The position numbers were made by a program, and so were the translations under genes. Below, in pieces: positions 15,433-24,963 of a stretch of DNA of 64,000 nucleotides. The notes beneath the pieces are model-generated. The model made no database searches. It was not told the DNA's origin and was given only the letters and a program-made list of their open reading frames with translations. This stretch comes from Prevotellaceae bacterium (GTDB lineage Bacteria; Bacteroidota; Bacteroidia; Bacteroidales; Bacteroidaceae), in the NCBI GenBank assembly GCA_019420585.1, contig JAHZGX010000020.1, positions 283,448-347,447 on the forward strand, given 5' to 3'. Numbering within the stretch: position 1 is the first letter of the stretch; each line of letters starts with the position of its first letter.

Positions 15433-17427
15433 ATGAAGACTTTTTCAGAATTGGGGCTCAACGATGCGCTGTTGCGCGCGATTGAAGAACAGGGCTATGA
15501 ACACCCCATGCCCGTACAGGAACAGGTAATTCCGTGGCTTACGGATACCGTTGTAAATAACGAACATTCTGACCTTATCGCTTTGGCGCAGACCGGCACG
15601 GGTAAGACCGCAGCCTATGGGCTTCCTTTGCTCCATCTGCTTGCTGCCGAAGAGAACCAGGGTGACGGCAAGCACGTGAGGGCACTGATATTGGCTCCCA
15701 CCCGTGAACTCTGCATACAGATTGCCGAGGACTTGCATGACTTCGCGCATTACATGCCGTCCATCAGCATGCTGGCAGTGTATGGCGGAGCCGGCATAGA
15801 GCCGCAGATACGTGCCTTGCGCCATGGTGTAGACATTGTGGTGGCAACCCCGGGAAGGCTCATCGACTTGATGAACCGTGGTGTGGCCGACCTCAGCCAG
15901 GTGCGTTACGTGATTCTCGATGAGGCTGACGAGATGCTTTCCATGGGATTCCAGGAAGACCTGAACAGTATTCTTGAGGGCGTACCTGCAGACCACCGCA
16001 CGCTGCTCTTCAGTGCGACCATGAGCAAGGAGATTGAACGTATTGCCGGCCGATACCTCCATGATGCCCACCAGATACAGGTGGGAAGCCGTAACGAGGG
16101 GTCGGAGAACGTCAACCATATATATTATATGGTACGCGCGAAGGACAAGTATGTTGCCCTGAAGCGTGTGGTGGACTTCTTTCCGCGCATCTATGCCATC
16201 ATCTTCTGCCGCACGAAGGCAGAGACCCAGGAGGTGGCCGACAATCTCATACGTGACGGCTACAATGCCGATGCCCTGCATGGCGACCTCTCACAGCAGC
16301 AGCGTGATCTCACAATGCAGAAATTCCGCCATCATCGTACCCAGTTGCTCGTGGCCACCGATGTGGCTGCCCGTGGCCTTGACGTGGATGACCTGACGCA
16401 TGTAATCAACTATGGCATGCCCGATGATGTGGAGAACTATACCCACCGGAGCGGCCGTACGGGACGTGCAGGCAAGAAGGGCACGAGCATCAGTATTGTC
16501 AACCTGCGCGAGCGTTCCCGTATACGCATGGTGGAGAAGCAGATACAGAAGAAGTTTGAGCAGGGTACCCTGCCTGAGCCGCGCGACATATGCTCCAAAC
16601 AACTCTATCATGTGATTGACGACATAGAGCGTGTGGAGGTTGATGAGGAGGAGATAGCCCCCTTCATGGCCGAGGTGCAGAAGCGCTGGGAGTGGCTTGA
16701 CAAGGACGACCTTATCAAGCGTGTGCTGAGTCGTGAGTTCGGACGCTTCCTCCAGTATTATGCCAATGCTCCCGAGATTGAACCGGTGACGGAAGGCAAG
16801 CAGTCGCGTGGCAAAAGCGAAGGAACGGGTCGTCGCCGTGGTGGAGGACATACGGCAGAGCAGGGCTACGTGCGCCTGTTCCTCAACGTGGGCAAGATAG
16901 ACGGCATGTTTGCCCGTGAGATTATAGGCATGCTCAACAAGAACGTGCATGGCGAAAAGGTAAATGTGGGGCGTATTGACCTTATGCGCAACTTCTCGTT
17001 TGTGGAAGTGGTGGAGCAGGATGCCGACCGCGTGATACGTGCCTTGAAGCATGGCGTGACGGTGAAGGGACGCAGTGTGGTGGCCGACCGCAGCGAGCCT
17101 GATGCACACGGAGGCGATGAGGGAGGACGCAAGGCTGACCGCAAGCGTGTCTCACGTGGCAATGCACCGCGCGGGGAGCGTGCTCCACGGCGTAAGGATG
17201 TTCTGCTTGGCGAGGAACGTGCCCCACGGCGCAAGCCGTCGCGCGAGGAACGCGGATACACGGAACCCCGTGGGAAAAAGTATACAAAGGAGGACTGGAT
17301 GAGGTTCATGCATCCCGAGAAGGTGCAGCCTGTGCATTCTGACGGGCTGGTGGGCGAAGAACCGGACTTCTCGGAAGAGGGATGGGCACGCCGCCGACCG
17401 GCAAAGAAGAACAAGGACAAGCAATAA
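15433..17427 (+). CDS. DEAD-box ATP-dependent RNA helicase (DeaD/CsdA-like)
   Basis: RNA helicase of about 664 residues. The Q-motif region ('FSELGLNDALLRAIEEQGYEHPMPVQ') is followed by Walker A AQTGTGKT (52-59), PTRELCIQ, TPGR, Walker B DEAD in 'ILDEADEMLSMGF', SAT, and the C-terminal RecA motifs including 'HRSGRTGRAG'. After the helicase core comes a DbpA-type RNA-binding domain ('YVRLFLNVGKIDGMFAREII...') and a basic arginine/lysine-rich tail. This layout fits DeaD/CsdA proteins that act in ribosome assembly and mRNA unwinding, often at low temperature. A family member of this size is normal. The S46 peptidase follows after 13 bases, so it is probably in the same transcript. Confidence 0.9.
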   Translation: MKTFSELGLNDALLRAIEEQGYEHPMPVQEQVIPWLTDTVVNNEHSDLIALAQTGTGKTAAYGLPLLHLLAAEENQGDGKHVRALILAPTRELCIQIAEDLHDFAHYMPSISMLAVYGGAGIEPQIRALRHGVDIVVATPGRLIDLMNRGVADLSQVRYVILDEADEMLSMGFQEDLNSILEGVPADHRTLLFSATMSKEIERIAGRYLHDAHQIQVGSRNEGSENVNHIYYMVRAKDKYVALKRVVDFFPRIYAIIFCRTKAETQEVADNLIRDGYNADALHGDLSQQQRDLTMQKFRHHRTQLLVATDVAARGLDVDDLTHVINYGMPDDVENYTHRSGRTGRAGKKGTSISIVNLRERSRIRMVEKQIQKKFEQGTLPEPRDICSKQLYHVIDDIERVEVDEEEIAPFMAEVQKRWEWLDKDDLIKRVLSREFGRFLQYYANAPEIEPVTEGKQSRGKSEGTGRRRGGGHTAEQGYVRLFLNVGKIDGMFAREIIGMLNKNVHGEKVNVGRIDLMRNFSFVEVVEQDADRVIRALKHGVTVKGRSVVADRSEPDAHGGDEGGRKADRKRVSRGNAPRGERAPRRKDVLLGEERAPRRKPSREERGYTEPRGKKYTKEDWMRFMHPEKVQPVHSDGLVGEEPDFSEEGWARRRPAKKNKDKQ

Positions 17428-17440
17428 AGAAGATACCAAG

Positions 17441-19603
17441 ATGACGATGTTTCGCATGAGAAACAAGGTATTGTTGGTGCTGCTGATGGCCATGAGCCTG
17501 GCAGCCCATGCCGATGAGGGAATGTGGATGCTCAACCGCATTGACGGCAAGACGGCGGAGACCATGAAGCAACTGGGCTTGGAACTTGGTCCGCAGCAAC
17601 TGTATAATCCCGATGGAGAGAGTCTGAAGGACGCTGTGGTGGACTTTGGTGACTTCTGCTCGGGCGTGGTGGTCAGTCCTGACGGATTGGTCTTCACCAA
17701 CCATCATTGTGGTTACGGAGCCATACAGGCTCTCTCTACTCCCGATGATGACATTCTTACCAACGGATTTGTGGCGCATGAGCGCAGCCAGGAACGCCCT
17801 GCCGAGGGACTCTTTGTGAAGTTTCTGGTGCGCACCGAGGAGTGTACCTCACGGGTGATGACTGCTCTTGACAGCATTTACCATGCCCGTCCCACCGAGG
17901 AGGCACGACACATTGACCGACAGGAGATTGAGCGTATCTGCGACCGGATAGAGAAGGATTATGAGAAGGCCAACCCGGGCTTGGAGTGCCAGGTGAGGTC
18001 TTACTATGGCGGCAATGCCTATTACGTGAGCACCTACAAGGTGTACCGCGACATCCGTCTGGTGTTCACTGCCACCGAGACCCTGGGCAAGTTCGGCGGA
18101 GATACTGACAACTGGATGTGGCCCAGGCAGACTTGTGACTTCAGTGTGTTCCGCATCTATGCCGATAAGGACGGAGAGCCTGCTGACTACAGTGCTGACA
18201 ATGTGCCCCTGCACACCAGCCGTTATGCCCAGGTGAGCACCGAGGGCTATCGTCCGGGCGACTATTGCATGACCGTGGGTTATCCTGGAAGCACTAGCCG
18301 ATACCTGAGTTCTTGGGGCATCAGCGAGCGTGTGAACGACCGCAATGTGAGCACCATACAGGTGCGCGGACGCAAGCAGGAGGTGTGGAAGAAGTTCATG
18401 GATGCCGATCGTGCCGTGGGCATCAAGTATGCCAGCAAGTGGGCGGGCAGCAGCAACTACTGGAAAAACTCCATAGGAATGAACAAGGCCATTGCCGACT
18501 TGGACGTGATAGGGCAGAAGCGGCAGTTGGAGCAGCGCATACGTGACTGGTACTCGGCCGATGTCGACTTGCAGCGTCGTTTCGGCAACATGTTCCCCAG
18601 CCTGGAGGCTGCCTATGCAGCCCGCCGACAGACGGTGTATGCCCAGGGTTTCTTCTCCGAGACCTTCATGCGCGGAATAGAGATTTACCGTGTGGCAAGC
18701 ATGCTCAATGCACTGCCACAGGATGCCGATGCCGACCAGTTGGCTGCCACAAAGACCAGTCTCAGGCGTTTCTTCAAGGACTATGATGCGCGTGTTGATG
18801 AGGCCACCATGGCTGCCTTGCTCGATAACTATCGCCAGCAGGTGCCCGAGAAGGACTTCCACCCGGCTTGCTATCAGGTGATTGACAGTCTATATAGGGG
18901 CGATTGCGCCGCCTATGCGCATGATCTTTTTGCACGTACTATCTGCTTGGACACCACCTGTGTCGACCGTCTGATGGCTGACAGTACGCTGCGTGAGTCC
19001 GACCCTGCGCTTGTCTATGCCGATGGGCTGCCCACCATGTTGATGTCCATGTACGGCAAACAGAAAGAGAACAACAATATCATCAGTTACAACGAGCGCC
19101 TCCTCACGCAGGCTCTCATGGAGATGGAACAGGACGAGCCACACTACAGCGATGCCAACTTCACCATGCGCCTCTCCTATGGATTTGTGCAGGACTACAC
19201 CTCGCAGGGGCATCACTTCGACTACTATACCAATGCGCAGAGCCTCATTGACAAGGCTGCTAAGCAGGCGGAGATTGAGGACTACCGCCTGGAGGAAGAC
19301 ATTGTAGTTCTGCTCAAGCAGGGCAAGTGGGGCAGATATGCTGACAAGGAAACTGGTGACATGCATCTGTGCTTCCTCTCGAACAATGACATTACGGGCG
19401 GTAATTCGGGCAGTCCCATGTTCAACGGCCGGGGCGAACTCATTGGCCTTGCGTTCGATGGAAACTGGGAAGCCATGTCGGGCGACATCAGTTTCGACAA
19501 TTCCCTGCAACGTTGTATCGGCGTGGATATTCGCTTCGTGCTCTTTGTCATCGACCGCTGGGGGCATGCCGACAACATCATACGCGAACTGGGATTGCAT
19601 TGA
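17441..19603 (+). CDS. S46 family dipeptidyl-peptidase (DPP7-like)
   Basis: Exported serine exopeptidase of 720 residues that releases dipeptides from the N-terminus of oligopeptides. It has a signal peptide (ends ...SLAAHA), catalytic His89 in 'TNHHCGYGAIQ', Asp in 'GGDTDNWMWPR', and the catalytic Ser in GGNSGSP near residue 650. Eighteen residues after that Ser, in 'LAFDGNWEAMSGD', is glycine; in this family glycine at that place fits DPP7-type preference for hydrophobic P1 residues, whereas arginine marks Asp/Glu-specific DPP11. This specificity call is inference from remembered family structure. Peptide-fermenting Bacteroidales use these enzymes to feed amino-acid catabolism. Confidence 0.9.
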   Translation: MTMFRMRNKVLLVLLMAMSLAAHADEGMWMLNRIDGKTAETMKQLGLELGPQQLYNPDGESLKDAVVDFGDFCSGVVVSPDGLVFTNHHCGYGAIQALSTPDDDILTNGFVAHERSQERPAEGLFVKFLVRTEECTSRVMTALDSIYHARPTEEARHIDRQEIERICDRIEKDYEKANPGLECQVRSYYGGNAYYVSTYKVYRDIRLVFTATETLGKFGGDTDNWMWPRQTCDFSVFRIYADKDGEPADYSADNVPLHTSRYAQVSTEGYRPGDYCMTVGYPGSTSRYLSSWGISERVNDRNVSTIQVRGRKQEVWKKFMDADRAVGIKYASKWAGSSNYWKNSIGMNKAIADLDVIGQKRQLEQRIRDWYSADVDLQRRFGNMFPSLEAAYAARRQTVYAQGFFSETFMRGIEIYRVASMLNALPQDADADQLAATKTSLRRFFKDYDARVDEATMAALLDNYRQQVPEKDFHPACYQVIDSLYRGDCAAYAHDLFARTICLDTTCVDRLMADSTLRESDPALVYADGLPTMLMSMYGKQKENNNIISYNERLLTQALMEMEQDEPHYSDANFTMRLSYGFVQDYTSQGHHFDYYTNAQSLIDKAAKQAEIEDYRLEEDIVVLLKQGKWGRYADKETGDMHLCFLSNNDITGGNSGSPMFNGRGELIGLAFDGNWEAMSGDISFDNSLQRCIGVDIRFVLFVIDRWGHADNIIRELGLH

Positions 19604-19643
19604 CATTCCTTCTCCGGCGCAAGCCGAGTGTATGGATAAAACA

Positions 19644-19678
19644 ACAGGCGGGAACATCGTTGCGATGCTCCCGCCTGT
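19644..19678. terminator. Bidirectional terminator between S46 peptidase and sigma-factor genes
   Basis: ACAGGCGGGAACATCG (19644-19659) pairs with CGATGCTCCCGCCTGT (19663-19678) with one A-C mismatch and a TTG loop. On the minus strand it is followed by TGTTTTAT, so it should end the sigma-factor transcript. The convergent S46 transcript also reads into it. Confidence 0.65.
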
Positions 19679-19724
19679 GTGGTCTTGTGTGTTCTTCCGT
19701 GCCTTTTCGGCCGGTCTTTCCGGG

Positions 19725-20585
19725 TTAGCCCAGATAGCCGCGCAACTGGCTGTTGCGCTCCGTGCAACGCAGTTTACGTATGGCCTTCTCACGTATCTGA
19801 CGCACTCTCTCACGTGTGAGACCGAACTTCTCACCAATTTCCTCCAGCGTCATCTCCTGATGGTTGATGCCATAACTCATCTCGATGATTTCTTTCTCTC
19901 GCTCGTTGAGTGTGTTCAGGGCGCGCTCAATCTCCGTTGAGAGGCTCTCGCTCATCATGGCGCGGTCGGTGCTGGGCGCACTGGAGTCGGACATGACATC
20001 GAGCAGCGTGTTGTCCTCACCGGCAACGAACGGGGCATCCATGCTGACGTGCCGGCCACTGGCTCGCAGTGAGTCGTCAATCTTGCCCGGCATCTCGTTC
20101 ACGATGTCGGCCAGTTCATCGGTGCTGGGCTTGCGTTCGTTCTCCTGCTCAAACTTGATGATGGCCTTTGATATCTTGTTTACCGCACTCACCTGGTTGA
20201 GCGGCAGGCGCACCAGGCGGCTTTGCTCGGCCAGTGCCTGCAGGATGGTCTGACGGATCCACCAGACGGCATAGGAGATGAACTTGAAACCTCTGGTCTC
20301 GTCAAACTTCTCTGCTGCCTTGATCAGCCCTATGTTGCCTTCGCTGATGAGGTCGGGCAGGGTGAGGCCTTGGTTTTGGTATTGCTTTGCCACGCTGACG
20401 ACGAAGCGCAGGTTGGCAAGTACCATCTTGTCCAAGGCTGCCCTGTCGCCCTTGCGAATGCGTTGGGTGAGTTCCACTTCCTCCTCTACGGTAATCAAAT
20501 TCTCACGGCCAATCTCTTGAAGGTACTTCTCGAAAGCCTCACCTTCGCGGGCTGTGATGCTCTTGTTGATCTTAAGTTGTCTCAT
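19725..20585 (-). CDS. RpoD/SigA-type sigma-70 factor, copy 1 of a tandem pair
   Basis: Sigma factor of 286 residues, the usual length for the short primary sigma factor of Bacteroidetes. It shows sigma-70 regions 1.2 ('[20 protein letters not shown]'-like), 2 ('[20 protein letters not shown]', '[17 protein letters not shown]'), 3 and 4 ('[20 protein letters not shown]'). The Bacteroides housekeeping factor that I know reads 'NQVGSLNKISKAF' after 'RLPL', where this one reads '[13 protein letters not shown]', so it may be a specialised relative rather than RpoD itself. A close paralogue lies immediately upstream on the same strand. The 185-base gap between them has no perfect TAnnTTTG, only TACCTTTA at 20605-20612. 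Confidence 0.88.
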   Translation of the reverse strand: MRQLKINKSITAREGEAFEKYLQEIGRENLITVEEEVELTQRIRKGDRAALDKMVLANLRFVVSVAKQYQNQGLTLPDLISEGNIGLIKAAEKFDETRGFKFISYAVWWIRQTILQALAEQSRLVRLPLNQVSAVNKISKAIIKFEQENERKPSTDELADIVNEMPGKIDDSLRASGRHVSMDAPFVAGEDNTLLDVMSDSSAPSTDRAMMSESLSTEIERALNTLNEREKEIIEMSYGINHQEMTLEEIGEKFGLTRERVRQIREKAIRKLRCTERNSQLRGYLG

Positions 20586-20770
20586 GTTATCCCTATATAG
20601 TATGTAAAGGTATGCTTTTTGACTTTGCGCTGTATTAGAGCGCGCACGCTTCCGAAGGTTTAATCTCCGGACGAAAAAATCTTCATTTCTGTCATTCTGA
20701 CGGGCATTATGTATGTTCCGAATCTCTCTTCTCGGGCCATGCCATGCTGGCAGGTGTGGTGGCTGTGGCC

Positions 20771-21628
20771 TTATCCCAGATATTCCTGCAACAGTTCCTT
20801 GCGGTCGGACCCGCGTAACTTGCGCAATGCCTTCTCCTTTATTTGGCGCACCCTCTCGCGTGTGAGTCCGAATTTCGCGCTGATTTCCTCCAACGTCATC
20901 TCCTGATGGTTGATGCCGAAACTCATCTTCACAATCTCCTTTTCCCGTTTTTCAAGCGTGTCCAGCACGCGTTCGATTTCTGTGGAGAGGCTTATGTCCA
21001 TCATCTTCCTGTCGGTTGAGGGGGCATCTGTGCTCATTATGTCAAGTAGTGTGTTGCCTTCGTCCTCAGCGAATGGCGCATCCACACTCACATGCCGTCC
21101 GCTGGCACGCATGGAGTCGTTGATTTTCTCGGGCATCTCGTCCACCATCTCTGACAGTTCCTCGGCACTAGGCTTGCGCTCGTGCTGCTGCTCGAAGCGC
21201 GTGATGGCTTTGGTAATCCTGCTTACCGCGCTCACTTGGTTGAGCGGGAGGCGCACTATGCGGCTTTGCTCGGCCAGTGCCTGCAGAATGGACTGCCTGA
21301 TCCACCACACAGCGTATGAGATAAACTTGAAGCCTCGGGTCTCATCGAATTTCTCTGCCGCCTTTATTAACCCCATGTTACCTTCGTTGATGAGGTCGGG
21401 GAGTGTGAGTCCTTGATTCTGGTACTGCTTGGCCACGCTGACCACGAAACGCAGGTTGGAGCGTACCAGTCTGTCCAGTGCGCTGCGGTCTTCTTTGTGG
21501 ATGCGCTGTGCAAGTATCACTTCCTCTTCAACGGTCAACAGAGGTTCGCGGCTTATCTCTTGAAGGTATCTGTCAAGTGACTGGCTCTCGCGGCTGGTGA
21601 TACTGTTGGTTATCTTTAGTTGTCTCAT
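20771..21628 (-). CDS. RpoD/SigA-type sigma-70 factor, copy 2 of a tandem pair
   Basis: Sigma factor of 285 residues, very similar along its whole length to the neighbour at 19725-20585 ('[20 protein letters not shown]' here against '[20 protein letters not shown]' there), so the two arose by tandem duplication. Regions 2.3-2.4 ('[17 protein letters not shown]') and 4.2 ('[19 protein letters not shown]') are intact, so promoter recognition should work. Differences cluster in region 3, in the acidic linker and in the residues just before the 4.2 helix ('ISAKFG' against 'IGEKFG'). The upstream region has only TAACTTAG in place of a standard -7 element, so it may be expressed under another sigma factor. 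Confidence 0.88.
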   Translation of the reverse strand: MRQLKITNSITSRESQSLDRYLQEISREPLLTVEEEVILAQRIHKEDRSALDRLVRSNLRFVVSVAKQYQNQGLTLPDLINEGNMGLIKAAEKFDETRGFKFISYAVWWIRQSILQALAEQSRIVRLPLNQVSAVSRITKAITRFEQQHERKPSAEELSEMVDEMPEKINDSMRASGRHVSVDAPFAEDEGNTLLDIMSTDAPSTDRKMMDISLSTEIERVLDTLEKREKEIVKMSFGINHQEMTLEEISAKFGLTRERVRQIKEKALRKLRGSDRKELLQEYLG

Positions 21629-21780
21629 ACTCCTTATGAGTTATAAAAAGGCACGCTAAGTTAGTGCGTTTCGCCGACATAGAGGTTATGAAAGGTGCAC
21701 TTTTTTGTTTCGGAAGTATAAAAAATCGCATATTTGATTAAATAATGTCAATGTGGAGGGGTTTTGCATGGAAATTAGCC

Positions 21781-21788
21781 TACCTTTG
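21781..21788 (+). promoter_or_regulatory. -7 promoter element of the lemA-M48 operon
   Basis: TACCTTTG matches TAnnTTTG. It gives a leader of roughly 105 nt before the lemA ATG at 21900 and shows that the longer frame beginning at 21753 is not the gene start. Confidence 0.5.
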
Positions 21789-21899
21789 CAAGGCATGCCG
21801 GGGCATACCTGCGGCACGGTGGCACTGTTCTCAGGCCATCGTGACCTGCGCCTTCCGCCTTTGGCAGGACTGATATGTAAAACCAAACAAGACGAGATT

Positions 21900-22466
21900 A
21901 TGAGTACTGGAGTAGTGGTAACCTTGGCCGTTGTGGTCATTTTGGTAATCTGGGTTGTGTCGATATACAACAACCTGGTGGCATTGCGGAACAATCGTGA
22001 GAACGCTTTTGCAAACATTGATGTGCAACTCAAGCAGCGTTACGACTTGATTCCGCAACTGGTGGAGACGGTCAAAGGCTATGCCAAGCATGAGAAGGGG
22101 CTGCTGGAGAGTGTGACACAGGCACGTTCGGTTGCCATGGCGGCCACGACTATCAACGGGAAGATAGAGGCCGAGAATGCACTGTCATCGGCCTTGGCCG
22201 GGCTCAGGGTGCAGTTGGAGGCTTATCCTGACCTGAAGGCCAACCAGAACTTCATGCAGCTTCAGAGCGAGATAGCCGACGTGGAAAATAAGTTGGCTGC
22301 CACACGCCGCTTTTTCAACAGTGCAACAAAGGAACTCAACAATGGTGTGCAGGTCTTCCCTGCCGTGCTCTTTGCCGGCATGTTCGGCTTCCACCGCGAG
22401 CCTATGTTTGAGGTGCCTGCCGCCGAGAGGGCAAATTACGACAAGGCTCCCGAGGTGAAGTTCTGA
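21900..22466 (+). CDS. lemA: LemA family protein
   Basis: Membrane-anchored protein of 188 residues with an N-terminal transmembrane helix (residues 4-25, 'VVVTLAVVVILVIWVVSIYN') and a long helical-bundle domain with the LemA signature 'NIDVQLKQRYDLIPQLVETV' and 'YPDLKANQNFMQLQSEI'. LemA proteins are often encoded beside M48 proteases, as here (38-base gap). The role is not firmly known; envelope stress or protease assistance is the common suggestion. Start ATG 21900 is chosen because the hydrophobic anchor begins there. Confidence 0.9.
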   Translation: MSTGVVVTLAVVVILVIWVVSIYNNLVALRNNRENAFANIDVQLKQRYDLIPQLVETVKGYAKHEKGLLESVTQARSVAMAATTINGKIEAENALSSALAGLRVQLEAYPDLKANQNFMQLQSEIADVENKLAATRRFFNSATKELNNGVQVFPAVLFAGMFGFHREPMFEVPAAERANYDKAPEVKF

Positions 22467-22504
22467 ACAGTGATGCAACACACGATGCACTTCCGGGTAG
22501 AGAT

Positions 22505-23503
22505 ATGAAATACGTGGGCTTACATACACAGCAGGTACGCAACAACGTGAAATCCCTGCTGCTCTTGCTTCTGTTTCCCTGCATATTGCTGGGAGTCGTA
22601 TACGTATTCTTGCTGATAAGCAATGCGCTTGGTGTGCATGACCCTGAGTATGGTGAGGTCACCGGAGTCGACTGGGATTATGTGAACTATGAGATGCTGC
22701 ATGTCCTGCCTTGGGTGGTGGGCATCGTGGGCGTGTGGTTCCTGATTTCCTATATGCTGAACACTTCCATGATACGCCACGCTACTGGAGCCAGGCCGTT
22801 GCAGCGGAGGGAGAATCCCAGAGTGTATAACATCGTGGAGAATCTGACCATGTCGTGCGGTATGCCCATGCCTAAGATTAATGTGATTGATGACCCGCAG
22901 TTAAACGCCTTTGCCAGTGGGATAGATGACAACAGTTATACGGTGACGGTAACTACGGGCATCTGCGAGAGGCTTACCGATGAGGAACTGGCGGGCGTGA
23001 TAGGTCACGAACTCACGCATATCCGCAACCGTGATACGCGTCTGGTTGTCATCAGCATCATTTTCGTGGGCATCATGAGCACCGTCATGAGCCTGTCGGT
23101 GCGCTTGCTGTGGAACAATATGATATTCGGGACTCGCCGCCGCAGTGACGATGACCGCGGAGGGAACTCGGCTGCCGGCATGGTGTTGCTCCTTGTGGCC
23201 ATAGTCCTTTCTGTCATCGGCTACTTCTTCACTCTGCTCACGCGTTTTGCCATAAGTCGCAAGCGCGAGTATATGGCCGATGCAGGCGGTGCGGCGATGT
23301 GCGGTGACCCGCTCGCCTTGGCTTCGGCCTTGCGCAAGATAAGTGCGCATCCCGGCTTGGGGCATGTGGAACGGGAGGATGTGGCACAACTCTTCATCAT
23401 CCATCCCAAAGCCATCCACAGTAGTCTGACAGGCATGATGGACTCTCTCTTCAGCACCCATCCCAGCACAGAGAGCCGCATTGCCTATCTGGAGCAGTTC
23501 TGA
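22505..23503 (+). CDS. HtpX-like M48 family membrane metalloprotease
   Basis: Integral-membrane zinc protease of 332 residues. Two N-terminal membrane helices (19-41 and 69-86), the zinc motif HELTH at 168-172, the third ligand Glu in 'SRKREYMADAGGAA', and two more membrane helices between them match the HtpX topology. The family degrades misfolded membrane proteins in envelope quality control. The gene directly follows lemA and is probably co-transcribed. Confidence 0.9.
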   Translation: MKYVGLHTQQVRNNVKSLLLLLLFPCILLGVVYVFLLISNALGVHDPEYGEVTGVDWDYVNYEMLHVLPWVVGIVGVWFLISYMLNTSMIRHATGARPLQRRENPRVYNIVENLTMSCGMPMPKINVIDDPQLNAFASGIDDNSYTVTVTTGICERLTDEELAGVIGHELTHIRNRDTRLVVISIIFVGIMSTVMSLSVRLLWNNMIFGTRRRSDDDRGGNSAAGMVLLLVAIVLSVIGYFFTLLTRFAISRKREYMADAGGAAMCGDPLALASALRKISAHPGLGHVEREDVAQLFIIHPKAIHSSLTGMMDSLFSTHPSTESRIAYLEQF

Positions 23504-23553
23504 TGCCTTGCTGGCTGAGGATACTCTTATTCGCTATAGTCTTGGTTCCTGAT

Positions 23554-23745
23554 TCATTCTTTGATTTTTACTGAGTCCTTGACGTAGCCCTCGTATGCAA
23601 TAGTATTGCACGGCCAGTTTTCCTGCCAGAACCGCTCCCTGTTCTTCATACGTTTCAAGCGTTCCCATTCTCACGGCTCAACCCGGCTCAGCCGCCGTTG
23701 TCTTTTCTCTTCAAGATAGTCCATCGTTGCCTTCTTGTCATGCAT
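23554..23745 (-). pseudogene. Possible small gene remnant with an in-frame stop
   Basis: In the 278-base gap between the M48 protease and GH43, one minus-strand frame reads from ATG 23745 through 24 residues, a TGA stop, then a further 38 residues ending at 23554. The second half begins EWERLKRMKNRERFWQENW and has plausible amino-acid composition, rich in charged and aromatic residues. No family is recognised. It could be a decayed gene end or chance; no homology can be shown here. Confidence 0.25.
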
Positions 23746-23781
23746 CTAGATGCAGTACGTGATGGGAATGAGATAATTGTG

Positions 23782-24903
23782 TTATCTCCTGATTTCCTGC
23801 GGTTCGGTGGTGGGGCCGTCCACAGTGAGGCGTCCGCTGTCTTCAATCTTCATGCGGTCCATGAGCACTACGCGTTCATCGGGATTACTCTTCATGCGGC
23901 CGTGGTAAACGGTGTAGAGCGAGCCGTCGGGCATGCGGATGGCCATGTTGTGGCCTGTGCCCATGACTTCGCCGCCCTGCTGCAGGTTCTCTTGAAGTAT
24001 GGGATTGTTGTCGGCTTTGCAGAATGGCCCCAGCGGGTCACAGGCTGTGGCGTAGCCCACTGCATAATATTGACCTTGATAACAGTTGGCGCTGTACATC
24101 ATGTAATACAGTCCTTGGTGGCGGAAGATGAAACTTCCTTCCGTCCAGCGGCGGTTAGCCTCGCCGTGTGTGGCACTGCGGCTTTCCCATTCTGCCTGCC
24201 TGTCGCTCAGGTACGTGGGCGGTTGCAGGAGCAGTTGAGGCTCGCCTATGATGCCGCTGAAGTCCCTTTTCATCTCCACGCCATACACCCAGCTCTCTTC
24301 TATTTCCCGGTATACACCCTCGCGCCGCAGGCTGTCGGCCACCTCGCTTTCCACCGGGTGCTTGTAGCAGCATCGGCTGAAATATAGGTAACAGCGGTTG
24401 TGCTCGTCATCGAAGAACACGTTGGCATCAATGATGGGGTAGTCAGGCGAGAAGATGGGACGGTTCATCAAGTCGCGGAAGGGACCTTCGGGGCGTTCGC
24501 TGACCGCCACGCCTATCTTGAAGTTCTCTGCTTCGTTGGTCGGGTTTTTCCTCCAGTTGGCGCTGAAGAACATATAGTAGCGTCCGTTGCGCTCATACAC
24601 CTCGGGTGCCCAGAAGCAGTCCTTGCACCATTGGTTGCTGTCGCCGCCGTGGTACACTTGTCCGCAGGGCTCCCAGTTGATGAGGTCATCACTTACGAAA
24701 GCCTCGAATCCATCGGCCATAGATGTGCCATACATGTAATACCTGCCGTTGGATGCGTGCAAGAGGAATGGGTCGCCCAGTTTCATGGGGAGCGGGTTAC
24801 ATACGGTGCTGGGCGTGCCCGGCTTTTTCTCGAACAGGCTGCATGATGCAAGGCAGAGTGCTGCCACGGCTGTGAACAGGCACAGGATGATGCGTGTCTT
24901 CAT
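23782..24903 (-). CDS. Glycoside hydrolase family 43 lipoprotein
   Basis: Lipoprotein of 373 residues (lipobox LASC, Cys21) with a five-bladed GH43 propeller. Visible active-site motifs are 'LGDPFLL' (catalytic base Asp), 'FWAPEV', 'IDANVFFDD' (pKa-modulating Asp) and 'WTEGSFIF' (catalytic acid Glu), with 'MGTGHN' late. GH43 enzymes cleave arabinose, xylose or galactose linkages in plant or host glycans; the substrate is open. It is the last gene of a minus-strand run with the gamma-carbonic anhydrase, aminopeptidase and acyltransferase genes, 60 bases after the first of these, with no obvious promoter in the gap. Confidence 0.88.
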   Translation of the reverse strand: MKTRIILCLFTAVAALCLASCSLFEKKPGTPSTVCNPLPMKLGDPFLLHASNGRYYMYGTSMADGFEAFVSDDLINWEPCGQVYHGGDSNQWCKDCFWAPEVYERNGRYYMFFSANWRKNPTNEAENFKIGVAVSERPEGPFRDLMNRPIFSPDYPIIDANVFFDDEHNRCYLYFSRCCYKHPVESEVADSLRREGVYREIEESWVYGVEMKRDFSGIIGEPQLLLQPPTYLSDRQAEWESRSATHGEANRRWTEGSFIFRHQGLYYMMYSANCYQGQYYAVGYATACDPLGPFCKADNNPILQENLQQGGEVMGTGHNMAIRMPDGSLYTVYHGRMKSNPDERVVLMDRMKIEDSGRLTVDGPTTEPQEIRR

Positions 24904-24963
24904 TGTCTGATGATGTCTTTTGGGTTAAATGTCTGTAGGGCATGCGGCTTTCGGCTGCTGTCC

